Of a stretch of 5,278 nucleotides of DNA, positions 1 through 5,262 are shown in pieces (the stretch's first letter is position 1; every line of letters begins with the position of its first letter). Source of the stretch: Oscillospiraceae bacterium (lineage in GTDB: Bacteria > Bacillota > Clostridia > Oscillospirales > Oscillospiraceae); assembly GCA_031288675.1 (NCBI GenBank), contig JAITQY010000037.1, forward strand, positions 1 to 5,278. The letters are read 5' to 3'. Position numbers and translations under genes: made by a program. Below the pieces are notes generated by a model. The model was not told the origin of the DNA. It worked only from the letters and a program-made list of their open reading frames with translations, and made no database searches.

Positions 1-2595
1 GATAATACCGAGCGAACTGAGCTGAGTTACTTCGGCGTAATACCACGCGTCGGAAGCGACGTCCGTAAAGCTGGTTGTCGCGCCTGCGCGGTATGTATCG
101 GGCAGAATGCGGGCAAGAATCGCGGCAGCTTCGGCTCTTGTAATGTTTTTAGTTGCTCCGAACTCATTGCCGGGATAGCCGTTTACATACGGTGTGTGGG
201 TTTTAAGTTCATCGACAACGGCTACTACTGCGGGGGGATTACCGCCACCGCCGCCGCCGCCGGAACCTCCTCCACCACCGCCGCCACCGCCACCACCGCT
301 GGTACGGGTGAAGTTAGCTGTAACAGTTGTGGAGTTGCCGGGCATAGTGAACGTAGTGGATGCGCTGCCGACGCTGCCGAAAGTTCCTCCGTTTGAGGAA
401 ACCCAGCCGTCGAACTTATAGCCGCTGTTTGCGGAAGCCGTGATGTTCACGACCGCGCCCGGAGCATAATTGCCGCTCGGGTTAGCGGTGATACTTCCGC
501 CTGTTCCCGCTGTGACGGTCAAAGCGTATAATACGGAGCCGCCGCCTTCCTCCACCGTTACAGGCACTTGCGTCGTGACGGTTTTGACGATAGTACTGCC
601 GTCCGTATCCGTGCAGGTAAACGTAGCCGTAACCGTAATGACACAGCTGCCGTAACCGACGCCGGTAATCGTTCCGTTAGAGGAAACCGTAGCTACAGCG
701 GTATTGCTGGAAGCATAGGTGTATGTTACGGCAGACTCGGGCACGGGTGAAATCGTATTGGTTATCGTCTGCGTGCCGGCTACGTCTACCGTAACGGCGG
801 AGGCAGAACTAAGCGTATACTGCGCGGGCGACGCGCTGACGCCTTTAAGAACCACTCGCTTTATCGCCGTCGGGTTAAACTCGCTGACAAGCTGAAGCTG
901 AACGCCTACGTTATCCGCGATAGTTTTTGCCCAGCCGAGCAGTTTTGTCGGAACATACGTCGCGATATTTCCCATGAGCTCCGTAATTCCGGTGTTTATT
1001 TCGGGCAGCAGCTTAATATCGAATATATCTAAGAAGTTGCGCGGATAAATGAACGGAAGTGTGGCGTTAATGTCAATTGTTATCAGCCCGGCAAGAAGTG
1101 ATATGTCGTCGGGCAGGAACGGTACGCTGATATTGAATATATCCTTCACCACATAGGCTGCCGCCTGAAGAGCGTCTGTGATGTCGGTAGATATAGCCGC
1201 CGTTATATCGTCTAATAAGTCGTCTATCATCTCTCCGAAGTGCGTGTTAAGCGCTCCTTCAATCTTGTCTTTAATCGTTTTGGTTTCGAACAATTTCATT
1301 ATCGGATCGACTATATTCTCGTTGATATAGCCTCTGAGTATTCCAATAAAATCGGGTATTTCCGGAAGTGAGATGCTCGGAAGCGTCGGCAGTACGTCTC
1401 CGATATAGCCGTTTACTCCGAACGCCTTGTTGAGGTCGCCCAGCCAATAGGACGTTTTCACGGCGTCAAGGCTGAGTTCCGTATACGTACCGTTTTTCAG
1501 GGAGGTATAGTCGTAACCGAAACTAAATTCGTTATCCTCGACTGATATTATCTTGTGCTCGCCTTCCAAGTTCTTCAAAAGCGCTTGGATAGGGTCATAT
1601 ATATCGGCAAGCTCAATGGTGATAGTGGGCAGGTGGTTTATCATTAGATTATATATGCCTGCTATTGCGCTGTGAATAGTGTCGTGCACCACATCGAACG
1701 CGCCGCTGATAACGGCTAAAATATCCTTAAGAATCTGCGGTGTAAGCGCGTCTTTAATCGTCTGTGTCAGTTCGTTTTCGCCGAAAGTGGTTTGGACGAC
1801 GTTGTTGATAGCGTCGGTGACTTGCGTTTTTACCTCAACGGACGTCGGCAGCGCCAGCGTCGGAGGCGTCGGCATTACGTTCAGCAGAAACGATGGCAGA
1901 ATGGACGTCGCGATGGACATCATATTGTCTATAGCTGATAAAAGATTATTGATCATCCCGACCGCAGTGTCATAGGCAGCAAGCATCTTGCTTAAACCTG
2001 TAAAGTCAAAGTCAATTGTAACTTCGCCTACGAAAATATCTACAAAGTCAAGCAAGTTTTCAACGGTAAAGTCATTTGTGCCGTCGCCGAGATTGACCCA
2101 CGCGTCAAGCGTCGCTAACTGGAACTTTATGTCCACCGGCGCATACACGTCATATGTTATATAGAACGGATCCGGCGCAAGCGCGTTAAGAGCCGCTTTA
2201 GTATCGGCGAGCTGACCCTTAATATCGGGCAGCAAGGAGAAGTCGGAAAGGTCAGGCAGAGCGTTGACAAACAGCTCCACCGGCGCGAGCAGCGCGCCCG
2301 GGTTGAGCGACATAGCGGCTGAGAACTCTGACTCAAACGCCATTTTCATCGTTATGCTCTTTTCCCAGTAAAACTCAAGGATAACGTCCTCAAGAAGCGC
2401 CCTAAGGTCTTCCGGTCCGATCTCAAGTTTAGCGTTACGGTCCTGCATATCCTTCAAGTCAAAGACAAGGGACAGCGCGTAATCCGCAATAGCGTCGGCA
2501 ATAATGGAATCGACGTCGAAGTCGTACACGTCGCATTCGCCTACGGTAACGGTCGCTTTCTTGGTGTTAATTCCGTCGATTGAAAAGTGTTCGTG
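1..2595 (-). CDS. SLH-domain surface protein, C-terminal part (partial; in frame with the N-terminal part beyond an in-frame TGA)
   Basis: The same frame as the secreted N-terminal part continues after the TGA for 865 open codons and leaves the window still open. Codons here count from the ATG at 3144. Codons 184 to about 760 are an unrecognised, mostly helical region with repeated LP-rich motifs. Codons about 762-850 form a bacterial Ig-like Big2 domain (motif YASSNTAVATVSSNGTITG). Codons about 873-947 match the divergent InlB B-repeat type (LTVTAGTGGSITANPSG, later GYKFDGW and the TANFT ending). A polyglycine linker follows. From about codon 980 come SLH modules: YVNGYPGNEF and NITRAEAAAILARIL, then a second beginning FTDVASDAWYYAEV. 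SLH domains normally anchor proteins non-covalently to pyruvylated cell wall polymer, so the intact protein should sit on the cell surface. No convincing start follows the TGA: GTG 2529 has no clear Shine-Dalgarno, and at ATG 2448 an AAGGA lies too close. Separate translation looks unlikely. Ligand or function is unknown. Confidence 0.85.
241..300 (-). repeat. Polyglycine linker of GGN codons
   Basis: Twenty consecutive codons encode Ser, eleven Gly, Ser and seven Gly, separating the InlB-like repeat from the SLH region. Codons are mixed GGT, GGC and GGA. On the plus strand this reads as Pro-rich or Ala/Thr-rich shadow frames. It is a flexible spacer between the displayed domains and the wall anchor. 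The low-complexity tract could vary in length between strains. Confidence 0.9.
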
Positions 2596-2598
2596 TCA
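2596..2598 (-). other. Isolated in-frame TGA codon in the surface protein gene
   Basis: Codon 183 reads TGA (plus strand tca). No frame shift is involved: Trp codons on either side (for example those at 2367, 933 and 405) lie in exactly the same register as the ATG at 3144. The base after it is C. It is the only TGA among 1048 codons, and the frame contains about seven TGG codons. It could be a nonsense mutation, a sequencing or assembly error, or a readthrough site. Confidence 0.9.
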
Positions 2599-3144
2599 GT
2601 TTGTAATGCCGGGCTGTCCGGCAGGATTGGCGGAATCGAATATCGTGCCGGAGCTGACGTCGATTTTGTACGCGTCAAGCAAAGACGTCTGCTCGGTCAG
2701 GAGTGAGCGCGCCCAATCCTTAATGGAGTTAAGAGCGTCTTTTATCTGCCCGATCATCGGAATTTGCTCGGGTATCGGAATGGCGATGAAATCCGGCAAC
2801 TGCGGCAGCTTAGGCATAAACGCTTTTACGAACTCCGGAAGCAGCGACTTCAGATGTTCGTACGCAATCTCCAATAATGTGTACGGCGCGTCCAGAATTC
2901 CCGGAGTCGGGATCCCCATGGCGTTATCTCCGAAAATCTCCTCAAATTTCGCTAATTTGTCTAAGAGGTCTTCGACTGCCTCAAGGTAGTTTTGGGTGCT
3001 CTGCAGATCGCCGACCACAGGCTGGTCAATAAGCGTACCTGTCTTTTTGGACGGGGGAGCCGCTAACGCAGCTGACGATACAAGGCTTAACACAAGCGCA
3101 GCGGCAAGCACATAGCTGAGGAAGCGTTTAGTTTTGCTAAACAT
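2596..3144 (-). CDS. Secreted SLH surface protein, N-terminal part ending at an in-frame TGA
   Basis: If TGA is read as stop this is a 182-residue secreted protein. Residues 1-28 are a clear Sec signal peptide: basic n-region (KTKR), hydrophobic core FLSYVLAAALVLSLVSSAALA, and an AXA cleavage site (ALA|APP) near residue 28. The mature part is helical (about residues 49-72 and 88-108), then has an LP-rich stretch at 111-130 (PKLPQLPDFIAIPIPEQIP) and another helix (IKDALNSIKDWARSLL). The ATG at 3144 is supported by the signal peptide and by AAAGGA at 3160-3155, 10 bases upstream. The sequence ends AGQPGITN and then TGA, with the same style of protein resuming in frame. It is therefore most likely the front of the 1048+ codon surface protein, interrupted by a nonsense mutation or base error, or read through. 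No known family is recognised in the mature part. Confidence 0.85.
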   Translation of the reverse strand: MFSKTKRFLSYVLAAALVLSLVSSAALAAPPSKKTGTLIDQPVVGDLQSTQNYLEAVEDLLDKLAKFEEIFGDNAMGIPTPGILDAPYTLLEIAYEHLKSLLPEFVKAFMPKLPQLPDFIAIPIPEQIPMIGQIKDALNSIKDWARSLLTEQTSLLDAYKIDVSSGTIFDSANPAGQPGITN

Positions 3145-3154
3145 ACTCTTTAGT

Positions 3155-3160
3155 TCCTTT
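3155..3160 (-). promoter_or_regulatory. Ribosome binding site of the surface protein gene
   Basis: AAAGGA on the minus strand lies 10 bases before the ATG at 3144. The spacing is slightly long but usable. It fixes the start ahead of the signal peptide. Confidence 0.65.
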
Positions 3161-3191
3161 CTCTTCTTTTTGTGTTAGTAAAATTAATAAT

Positions 3192-3209
3192 CAAGCGAAC
3201 ATTCATTAA
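3192..3209 (+). promoter_or_regulatory. Operator-like element, copy A
   Basis: CAAGCGAACATTCATTAA is related to copy B (3215-3232), whose dyad form is TAA-R-CGA-R-CG-Y-TCG-Y-TTA. About 14 of 18 positions fit that form, including the core GAA-N2-TTC dyad. Its centre is 23 bases from that of copy B, about two helical turns, as expected for paired dimer sites. Palindromes of this kind are common for TetR/AcrR-family repressors. No such regulator gene is in the window. Confidence 0.5.
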
Positions 3210-3214
3210 TAAAA

Positions 3215-3232
3215 TAAGCGAACGCTCGTTTA
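3215..3232 (+). promoter_or_regulatory. Operator-like element, copy B
   Basis: TAAGCGAACGCTCGTTTA is an 18-bp imperfect palindrome: 14 of 18 positions equal their own reverse complement, with purine/pyrimidine changes at the rest. It lies just downstream of the candidate -10 box, where a bound repressor would block transcription. The form resembles TetR-family operators; the regulator is unknown. Confidence 0.55.
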
Positions 3233-3245
3233 CTTTTTCGACCAT

Positions 3246-3272
3246 TTTATACCAGTAATCCCCATAATGCAA
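3246..3272 (-). promoter_or_regulatory. Candidate extended -10 promoter of the surface protein gene
   Basis: The minus strand shows TGG followed by TATAAA (3254-3246), an extended -10 form, with a poor -35 candidate TTGCAT at 3272-3267 and a short 14-15 base spacer. Transcription would start near 3239, giving a leader of about 95 bases and placing two operator-like repeats just downstream of the start. A TATAAT at 3408-3403 is an alternative -10 but lacks a recognisable -35. Confidence 0.4.
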
Positions 3273-3417
3273 CAGGTAAAATATGGTAATCAATCCAACT
3301 AATGGTTTTTTGAGGTGACGATAGTATATATTTAGACAGTATATTTTATAAATATAGTCAGTTATTTATTTTTTTATATGCCGATAAGAGGATAATAATA
3401 AAATTATATGGGTACAA

Positions 3418-3435
3418 ATATTGAACGTTCGTTTA
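3418..3435 (-). promoter_or_regulatory. Operator-like element, copy C
   Basis: On the minus strand this reads TAAACGAACGTTCAATAT. The first 13 bases fit the copy B consensus exactly and the core GAACGTTC is a perfect 8-bp palindrome; the other flank diverges. It lies about 200 bases upstream of copies A and B and next to a TATAAT at 3408-3403, so it may control a second, distal promoter. Confidence 0.5.
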
Positions 3436-3523
3436 CATTTTTTTATTACACTGATGTATCCTAATATACCATATAACTACATTTTAATCTCTGCGTATTC
3501 GCGCTGCAAAGAGCTTGCGCAAT

Positions 3524-3561
3524 AAAAAATCCAACCTGCTGAAACTCGCCCGGTTGGATTT
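3524..3561 (-). terminator. Intrinsic terminator of the HTH gene
   Basis: On the minus strand a 10-bp stem AAATCCAACC / GGTTGGATTT (3561-3552 with 3536-3527) closes a 15-base loop and runs into TTTTTTATT. It lies about 30 bases past the stop of the HTH gene. On the plus strand the following sequence is not a U-run, so it acts mainly for the minus-strand gene. Confidence 0.8.
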
Positions 3562-3589
3562 AATATATAATGGGATGATTTACACTCAG

Positions 3590-3877
3590 CTATCTAAGTG
3601 AGATATGAAGTTCTTTGCCAAGCGCGGCGGCTACCTTTCCGGCGAAATCAAGCGTGGGCATATGGGCGCCGCTCTCAAACCTGCTGATGTTATTTTGTTT
3701 CGTTCCGACGCGTCTCGCAAGCTCCGTCTGTGTAATGCCCTGTTCGGTTCGGGCGGCGATGATGGCTTTGATAAGCTCATATCGCGGTGTAAGCGCGTCA
3801 TATTCCGCTTTGATTTCGGGGTCGCGGAGCTGCTCATTCAAAAAATCGTCAAAAGATGTTCCGACAGGATTTTTCAT
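3590..3877 (-). CDS. XRE-family helix-turn-helix regulator, HigA antitoxin-like
   Basis: A 95-residue cytoplasmic DNA-binding protein. Residues 1-35 (FDDFLNEQLRDPEIKAEYDAL) are the N-terminal arm typical of HigA-type antitoxins. Residues about 34-90 are a Cro/C1-type domain, with the helix-turn-helix around ITQTELARRVGTKQNNISRF and the following ESG at 68-70. The start is the ATG at 3877: it has AAGGAGG at 3892-3886 with an 8-base gap. An upstream in-frame ATG at 3931 would fall inside the -35 box of the promoter, so it is rejected. The stop is TAG. In type II HigBA modules the toxin gene usually lies directly upstream, but that space here holds only promoters. This is either a solitary antitoxin-like regulator or a remnant of a lost module. 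A palindrome in its own promoter suggests autoregulation. The family call is firm; the role is inferred. Confidence 0.9.
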   Translation of the reverse strand: MKNPVGTSFDDFLNEQLRDPEIKAEYDALTPRYELIKAIIAARTEQGITQTELARRVGTKQNNISRFESGAHMPTLDFAGKVAAALGKELHISLR

Positions 3878-3885
3878 ATTTGTGT

Positions 3886-3892
3886 CCTCCTT
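3886..3892 (-). promoter_or_regulatory. Ribosome binding site deciding the HTH gene start
   Basis: AAGGAGG on the minus strand, 8 bases before the ATG at 3877, is a near-perfect Shine-Dalgarno. It selects this start over the upstream ATG at 3931. Confidence 0.9.
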
Positions 3893-3902
3893 AATTTTGT
3901 AT

Positions 3903-3931
3903 GTTATATCACGGTTGATATGGCGTGTCAA
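3903..3931 (-). promoter_or_regulatory. Promoter of the HTH gene
   Basis: Minus strand TTGACA (3931-3926), a 17-base spacer, then TATAAC (3908-3903) preceded by TGA, an extended -10. This is a strong vegetative sigma-factor promoter. Transcription would start near 3896, leaving a short leader that just includes the ribosome binding site. Confidence 0.85.
3906..3921. promoter_or_regulatory. Palindromic operator within the HTH promoter
   Basis: ATATCA-CGGT-TGATAT is a perfect 6-bp inverted repeat with a 4-base centre. It covers the -10 box and part of the spacer. XRE/HigA-type proteins commonly repress their own promoter through such short palindromes, so the HTH protein is the likeliest ligand (inferred). 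Confidence 0.6.
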
Positions 3932-3970
3932 GTATTTTTTGAGAATTTTTGAAAAATTAAAAATTACCCC

Positions 3971-3999
3971 TTGACAAATTAAGATTTGTGTGGTACAAT
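3971..3999 (+). promoter_or_regulatory. Promoter of the aroB operon
   Basis: TTGACA (3971-3976), a spacer of exactly 17 bases, and TACAAT (3994-3999) preceded by TGG, an extended -10. Transcription should start near 4006, about 190 bases before aroB, leaving room for the attenuator leader. It is divergent from the HTH promoter, with the two -35 boxes about 40 bases apart. Confidence 0.9.
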
Positions 4000-4047
4000 A
4001 AGGAAAATCATAAAAAATGAAGAGGTTCGCGATGTCCCTTATTGTAC
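3993..4047. promoter_or_regulatory. Inverted repeat spanning the aroB promoter -10 and early leader
   Basis: GTACAATAAGG (3993-4003) is repeated exactly as its reverse complement CCTTATTGTAC (4037-4047). Extended arms (3993-4010 and 4030-4047) match at 15 of 18 positions. The left arm contains the -10 hexamer and lies mostly upstream of the predicted transcription start, so it cannot form an RNA hairpin in the normal transcript. A DNA operator for an unknown regulator fits better; arm centres are about 44 bases apart, near four helical turns. Confidence 0.5.
4020..4025 (+). promoter_or_regulatory. Ribosome binding site of the leader peptide
   Basis: AAGAGG with a 6-base gap to the ATG at 4032. 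An earlier in-frame ATG at 4017 has no Shine-Dalgarno within the transcript, because the AAGGA at 4000-4004 precedes the predicted transcription start. This site therefore fixes the start at 4032. Confidence 0.75.
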
Positions 4048-4115
4048 GCAGCTATTTTATTAACTTTTTTAACAGCTACTTTTTTGGTGGCTTTTTTGGG
4101 TTTACGATAAAATAG
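4032..4115 (+). CDS. Phe/Tyr-rich leader peptide of the aroB operon attenuator
   Basis: A 27-residue peptide ending in TAG. Residues 7-24 read SYFINFFNSYFFGGFFGF, giving eight Phe and two Tyr and no Trp in the whole peptide. Every Phe codon from 4056 on is TTT. It is translated from AAGAGG and ATG 4032 immediately after the operon promoter and followed by an intrinsic terminator before aroB. Composition and placement match the leader peptides that sense charged tRNA in attenuation, such as E. coli PheL. The product itself is not expected to have a function; the movement of the ribosome does. Shortage of charged tRNA-Phe, and less so tRNA-Tyr, would stall translation and favour antitermination. 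It starts in the right arm of the inverted repeat 3993-4047. No homologue is recognised. Chance T-richness is the main alternative, made unlikely by the linked RNA structures. Confidence 0.8.
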   Translation: MSLIVRSYFINFFNSYFFGGFFGFTIK

Positions 4116-4121
4116 GGTGCG
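4047..4121 (+). promoter_or_regulatory. Attenuator stem 1:2 enclosing the Phe/Tyr codons
   Basis: CTATTTTAT (4052-4060) pairs perfectly with ATAAAATAG (4107-4115). Beyond a small internal loop, CGCA (4047-4050) pairs with TGCG (4118-4121). The loop holds most of the Phe codons. A ribosome stalled at early Phe codons would cover segment 1, and a ribosome at the TAG (4113-4115) would cover segment 2, as in classical attenuation. Pairings were found by eye, without energies. Confidence 0.6.
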
Positions 4122-4161
4122 GGTTTTTTGTTTGATGTATTGTCACGCGGGAACCCAACAC
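4117..4161 (+). promoter_or_regulatory. Candidate antiterminator stem 2:3
   Basis: GTG (4117-4119) can pair with CAC (4159-4161) and GGGTT (4121-4125) with AACCC (4152-4156); three U-G wobbles (4126-4128 with 4149-4151) could extend it. Forming it uses up the left arm and loop of the terminator and shares bases with segment 2 of the upstream stem, so the three structures are mutually exclusive in the needed way. It is weaker than the terminator, which leaves some doubt. Confidence 0.5.
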
Positions 4162-4181
4162 GGGTTCCCGCGATTTATTTT
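4146..4181 (+). terminator. Intrinsic attenuator terminator before aroB
   Basis: A perfect 11-bp stem CGCGGGAACCC / GGGTTCCCGCG (4146-4156, 4162-4172) with loop AACAC, followed by ATTTATTTT. It stands 31 bases after the leader peptide stop and ends about 14 bases before aroB. With no upstream gene on this strand to terminate except the leader peptide, a regulatory terminator is the natural reading. Confidence 0.92.
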
Positions 4182-4194
4182 GTAAAGGTTAAAT

Positions 4195-5262
4195 GTGAGG
4201 TATATGAAAATTGTTAACGTTCCGGTTCGCGGTAAGGATTATAAAGTTACTATTGGCAGGGGAGCGATCTCGGCTCTGGCGGAGACTATTGCCTCTATGA
4301 ACGCGGACGCCGTTTGCATAGCGGCGGATACTAACACTGTTCGGTTTGCGCCGCAGGTTCGCGGTATCATATCCGGTATATCTGTGTACGAATCCGTTAT
4401 CGTACCCGGCGAGGAACACAAAACTCCGGAAACGGTCATTGATCTGTGCCGCAGTTTTGCTCGCTACGGACTTACGCGCCAAAGCGTTATACTCGCGCTC
4501 GGCGGAGGCGTAACCGGCGACGCTGCCGGGTTTGCCGCCTCGTGCTATATGCGCGGAATACGCTGCGTTCAAATACCGACTACTCTTATCGCGATGACGG
4601 ATAGTTCGGTCGGAGGCAAGACCGGCGTTGACCTGCCGGAGGGTAAAAATCTGTTCGGCGCGTTTCATCAGCCTGACGCGGTCATAGCCGAACTGTCATT
4701 CTTGGATACGCTTCCGGAGCGCGAGATCAGGGCGGGGCTTGGCGAAATGCTCAAATACTACGGCATAGGCGCGTTCCCTCATTCCGCGCTTGACGTTTTC
4801 CCTTTGACCGGCGATTCGATGCGTTCCGGCGCGTTTGAAAACGTCGCTTCGGACTGCGTTGCTTATAAAGCGCGCGCGGTTGCGGAGGATGAGTTCGATA
4901 CTGGCGTTCGCCGCTATCTTAATCTCGGACACAGTTTCGGTCACGCTTTGGAAAAACTATGCGGTTTTAAGACGTACAATCACGGAGAGGCGGTCGCGGT
5001 CGGAACCGTGATTGCGCTTAGGGCAGGCGTAAGGCTCGGCGTTACCGCGCCCGAAGCGTTAGACGCGGTGCTGACCGCAGCCTCAAAAATGGGCTTAGAC
5101 GTTGCTTCCGGTGTTGACCCTGCCGCACTGTTACCGCATATGCTAAGCGATAAGAAGAACTCGCGCGGAGTTATCAGGCTTGTTATTCTAAAGCAAATCG
5201 GAGAGCCGTTGATATATGAAATCACTGAATCTGAGCTTCGCGCCGTTTTGGAGGATTTATAA
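4195..5262 (+). CDS. aroB: 3-dehydroquinate synthase
   Basis: Cytoplasmic enzyme of the shikimate pathway, converting DAHP (3-deoxy-D-arabino-heptulosonate 7-phosphate) to 3-dehydroquinate with NAD+ and a divalent metal. The 355 residues are normal for the family. Visible motifs, counted from the GTG: PGEEHKT (71-77), the nucleotide-binding GGGVTGDAAGF (103-113), IPTTLIAMTDSSVGGKTGVD (127-146), LPEGKN (147-152) and RAGLGEMLKY (179-188). By family alignment the metal ligands are E184, H246 (LNLGHSFGH) and H263 (NHGEAVAVG), and the active-site residues K142, K151, N152 and K187 are present. The start is uncertain by three codons: GTG 4195 has AAAGG with a good 6-base gap, while ATG 4204 has GAGG only 3 bases away but gives the usual family N-terminus (MKIVNVPV). 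It ends in TAA, overlapping the next gene's ATG by one base. It is first in its operon and probably controlled by the leader attenuator. Confidence 0.97.
   Translation: MRYMKIVNVPVRGKDYKVTIGRGAISALAETIASMNADAVCIAADTNTVRFAPQVRGIISGISVYESVIVPGEEHKTPETVIDLCRSFARYGLTRQSVILALGGGVTGDAAGFAASCYMRGIRCVQIPTTLIAMTDSSVGGKTGVDLPEGKNLFGAFHQPDAVIAELSFLDTLPEREIRAGLGEMLKYYGIGAFPHSALDVFPLTGDSMRSGAFENVASDCVAYKARAVAEDEFDTGVRRYLNLGHSFGHALEKLCGFKTYNHGEAVAVGTVIALRAGVRLGVTAPEALDAVLTAASKMGLDVASGVDPAALLPHMLSDKKNSRGVIRLVILKQIGEPLIYEITESELRAVLEDL
5250..5254 (+). promoter_or_regulatory. Ribosome binding site of the gene after aroB
   Basis: GGAGG inside the end of aroB, 7 bases before the ATG at 5262. It supports a real downstream gene and probable translational coupling. 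Confidence 0.85.

Larger units (their letters stand above)
3145..3523. other. AT-rich intergenic regulatory region upstream of the surface protein gene
   Basis: About 380 bases carry no plausible gene on either strand. The region lies between the terminator of the HTH gene and the start of the surface protein gene, both on the minus strand. It contains the ribosome binding site, a candidate promoter, three operator-like repeats and long A/T runs (3320-3410). The size and repeat content suggest more than simple constitutive control of the surface protein gene. Confidence 0.75.

Noticed and set aside
194..750. Plus-strand open frames rich in Pro or Ala/Thr
   Set aside because: They are antisense readings of the GGN-codon linker and the Ig-like/InlB-like domains encoded on the minus strand; no ribosome binding sites or family matches.
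2560..2598. TGA at codon 183 as a selenocysteine codon
   Set aside because: No stable hairpin resembling a bacterial SECIS is visible directly after the TGA, and a structural surface protein with no redox motif is an unlikely selenoprotein.
1679..2989. Longer plus-strand frames (98 and 161 codons) opposite the surface protein gene
   Set aside because: They show no recognisable domain and lie antisense to a minus-strand frame with clear protein features.
3501..3520. GC-rich inverted repeat GCGC...GCGC as a second terminator
   Set aside because: Only about four pairs form and no U-run follows on either strand.
3878..3931. An 18-residue N-terminal extension of the HTH protein from ATG 3931
   Set aside because: It would begin within the -35 box and upstream of the predicted transcription start, and ATG 3877 has a perfect Shine-Dalgarno.
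3605..3974. Two overlapping plus-strand frames opposite the HTH gene
   Set aside because: The minus-strand frame encodes a clear XRE domain with promoter, AAGGAGG site and terminator; the plus-strand frames have none of these.
4017..4031. Leader peptide start at ATG 4017 (32 residues)
   Set aside because: It lies only about 11 bases after the predicted transcription start with no ribosome binding site in the transcript, whereas ATG 4032 has AAGAGG at good spacing.
4111..4124. Possible T-box element before aroB, since AGGGTGCGGG resembles the start of the T-box motif AGGGTGGNACCGCG
   Set aside because: The ACCGCG half is missing, the leader is too short for a T-box Stem I with specifier loop, and the bases are better explained as attenuator segment 2.
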